Assembly (NCBI GenBank): GCA_012861695.1
Contig: JAAOOA010000328.1
Span: forward strand, 220,001 to 284,000
DNA length: 64,000 nucleotides
Origin: Trematomus loennbergii
Lineage: Eukaryota > Chordata > Actinopteri > Perciformes > Nototheniidae
Direction of reading: 5' to 3'
This document shows, one piece after another, positions 63,009 to 64,000 of the stretch; the first letter of the stretch is position 1; every line of letters begins with the position of its first letter. A program made the position numbers and the translations under genes. A model generated the notes under the pieces. That model was not told where the DNA came from. It searched no databases and worked only from the letters and a program-made list of their open reading frames with translations.

Positions 63009-64000
63009 CGACGTCGACATGATGGACGTCGACATGATGGACGTCGACATGATGGACGTCGACATGATGGCCGTCGACATGATGCCCGTCGACATGATGG
63101 CCGTCGACATGATGGACGTCGACATGATGGCCGTCGACATGATGGCCGTCGACATTATGGCCGTCGACATGATGGCCGTCGACATGATGGACGTCGACAT
63201 GATGGCCGTCGACATGATGGCCGTCGACATGATGGCCGTCGACATGATGGCCGCCGACTTGATGGACGTCGACATGATGGACGTCGACATGATGGCCGTC
63301 GACATGATGGACGTCGACATGATGGACGTCGACATGATGGACGTCGACATGATGGACGTCGACATGATGGCCGTCGACATGATGGACGTCGACATGATGG
63401 CCGTCGACATGATGGCCGTCGACATGATGGACGTCGACATGATGGCCGTCGACATGATGGACGTCGACATTATGGCCGTCGACATGATGGCCGTCGACAT
63501 GATGGACGTCGACATGATGGCCGTCGACATGATGGCCGTCGACATGATGGCCGCCGACTTGATGGACGTCGACATGATGGCCGTCGACATGATGGCCGTC
63601 GACATGATGGCCGCCGACTTGATGGACGTCGACATGATGGACGTCGACATGATGGCCGTCGACATGATGGACGTCGACATGATGGCCGTCGACATGATGC
63701 CCGTCGACATGATGGCCGTCGACATGATGGACGTCGACATGATGGCCGTCGACATGATGGCCGTCGACATGATGGACGTCGACATGATGGCCGTCGACAT
63801 GATGGACGTCGACATTATGGCCGTCGACATGATGGCCGTCGACATGATGGACGTCGACATGATGGCCGTCGACATGATGGCCGTCGACATGATGGCCGCC
63901 GACTTGATGGACGTCGACATGATGGCCGTCGACATGATGGCCGTCGACATGATGGCCGTCGACATGATGGCCGTCGACATGATGGCCGCCGACTTGATGG
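63009..64000. repeat. 15-bp satellite array, about 66 units, cut by window end
   Basis: Same order as 57579-58755 but without the catgacggcc variant. It is still in core array at the last base. Confidence 0.95.

Larger units (their letters stand above)
46171..64000. repeat. higher-order satellite region 2
   Basis: The first part (46.2-48.7 kb) has the long composite form with LTR-like spacer and 37-bp array. From 49.9 kb on the composite is shortened: the spacer jumps from gataaat straight into cttcagacttttttcc, losing the 37-bp array and the unique block. Spacer starts lie near 47020, 49877, 50428, 51973, 52518, 54688, 55233, 56868, 58757, 59302, 60930 and 62345. Spacings of about 545, 1630 and 1890-2170 repeat, so the large period is about 4 kb. 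Confidence 0.92.

Noticed and set aside
48718..64000. Centromeric satellite
   Set aside because: Unit size and GC/CpG-rich make-up differ from usual centromeric monomers and it is mixed with genes; not excluded, but no positive evidence.

Overview
The window looks like teleost fish nuclear DNA. It has split vertebrate genes with GT-AG introns, abundant fish-type hAT and TTAA-flanked MITEs, LINE 3' tails, long (TG)n tracts and very large minisatellites. No bacterial-style operon, tRNA, rRNA or CRISPR array was seen. The exact species cannot be told.

Region 1 (1-23.1 kb) holds the 3' two thirds of a ptpn22-like PEST-family protein tyrosine phosphatase on the + strand. Twenty-one exons can be read: the second half of the catalytic domain (WPD loop, [10 protein letters not shown] signature, QTK-EQY Q-loop), a long acidic/proline-rich interdomain with three RTPESF motifs, and the C-terminal GFGYRFGKPKGPR homology box with stop, 3' UTR and AATAAA. 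The first exons lie upstream of base 1. A four-exon block of the interdomain looks tandemly duplicated. The introns are crowded with tandem arrays, one of them 3.9 kb long inside a non-autonomous hAT element.

Region 2 (21.5-29.2 kb) and region 4 (34.8-46.2 kb) are two near-identical copies of one segment. Each carries the last three ptpn22 exons, the 3' UTR, several transposon relics and, on the - strand, a single intact exon of a ptpn1 (PTP1B)-like gene. Copy 2 also holds a 3.2 kb hAT transposon with a 564-aa transposase ORF, and a small LINE insertion.

Regions 3 (29.2-34.8 kb) and 5 (46.2-64 kb, running off the end) are higher-order satellite. The core is a 15-bp unit GTCGACATGATGG(A/C)C in 17 arrays of 5 to about 78 units, joined by AT-rich 'gactttttttcgaaaatc' blocks, an LTR-like spacer and, in the older-looking form, a 37-bp minisatellite. 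The order of unit variants is conserved between arrays and at least one array is a recombinant of two others.

Several exon frames break at, or can be repaired by one or two bases in, short homopolymers. This suggests uncorrected long-read indels as much as real mutation. The two segment copies could be a true tandem duplication or unmerged haplotypes. No gene in the satellite regions is supported; their long ORFs follow from the 15-bp period.
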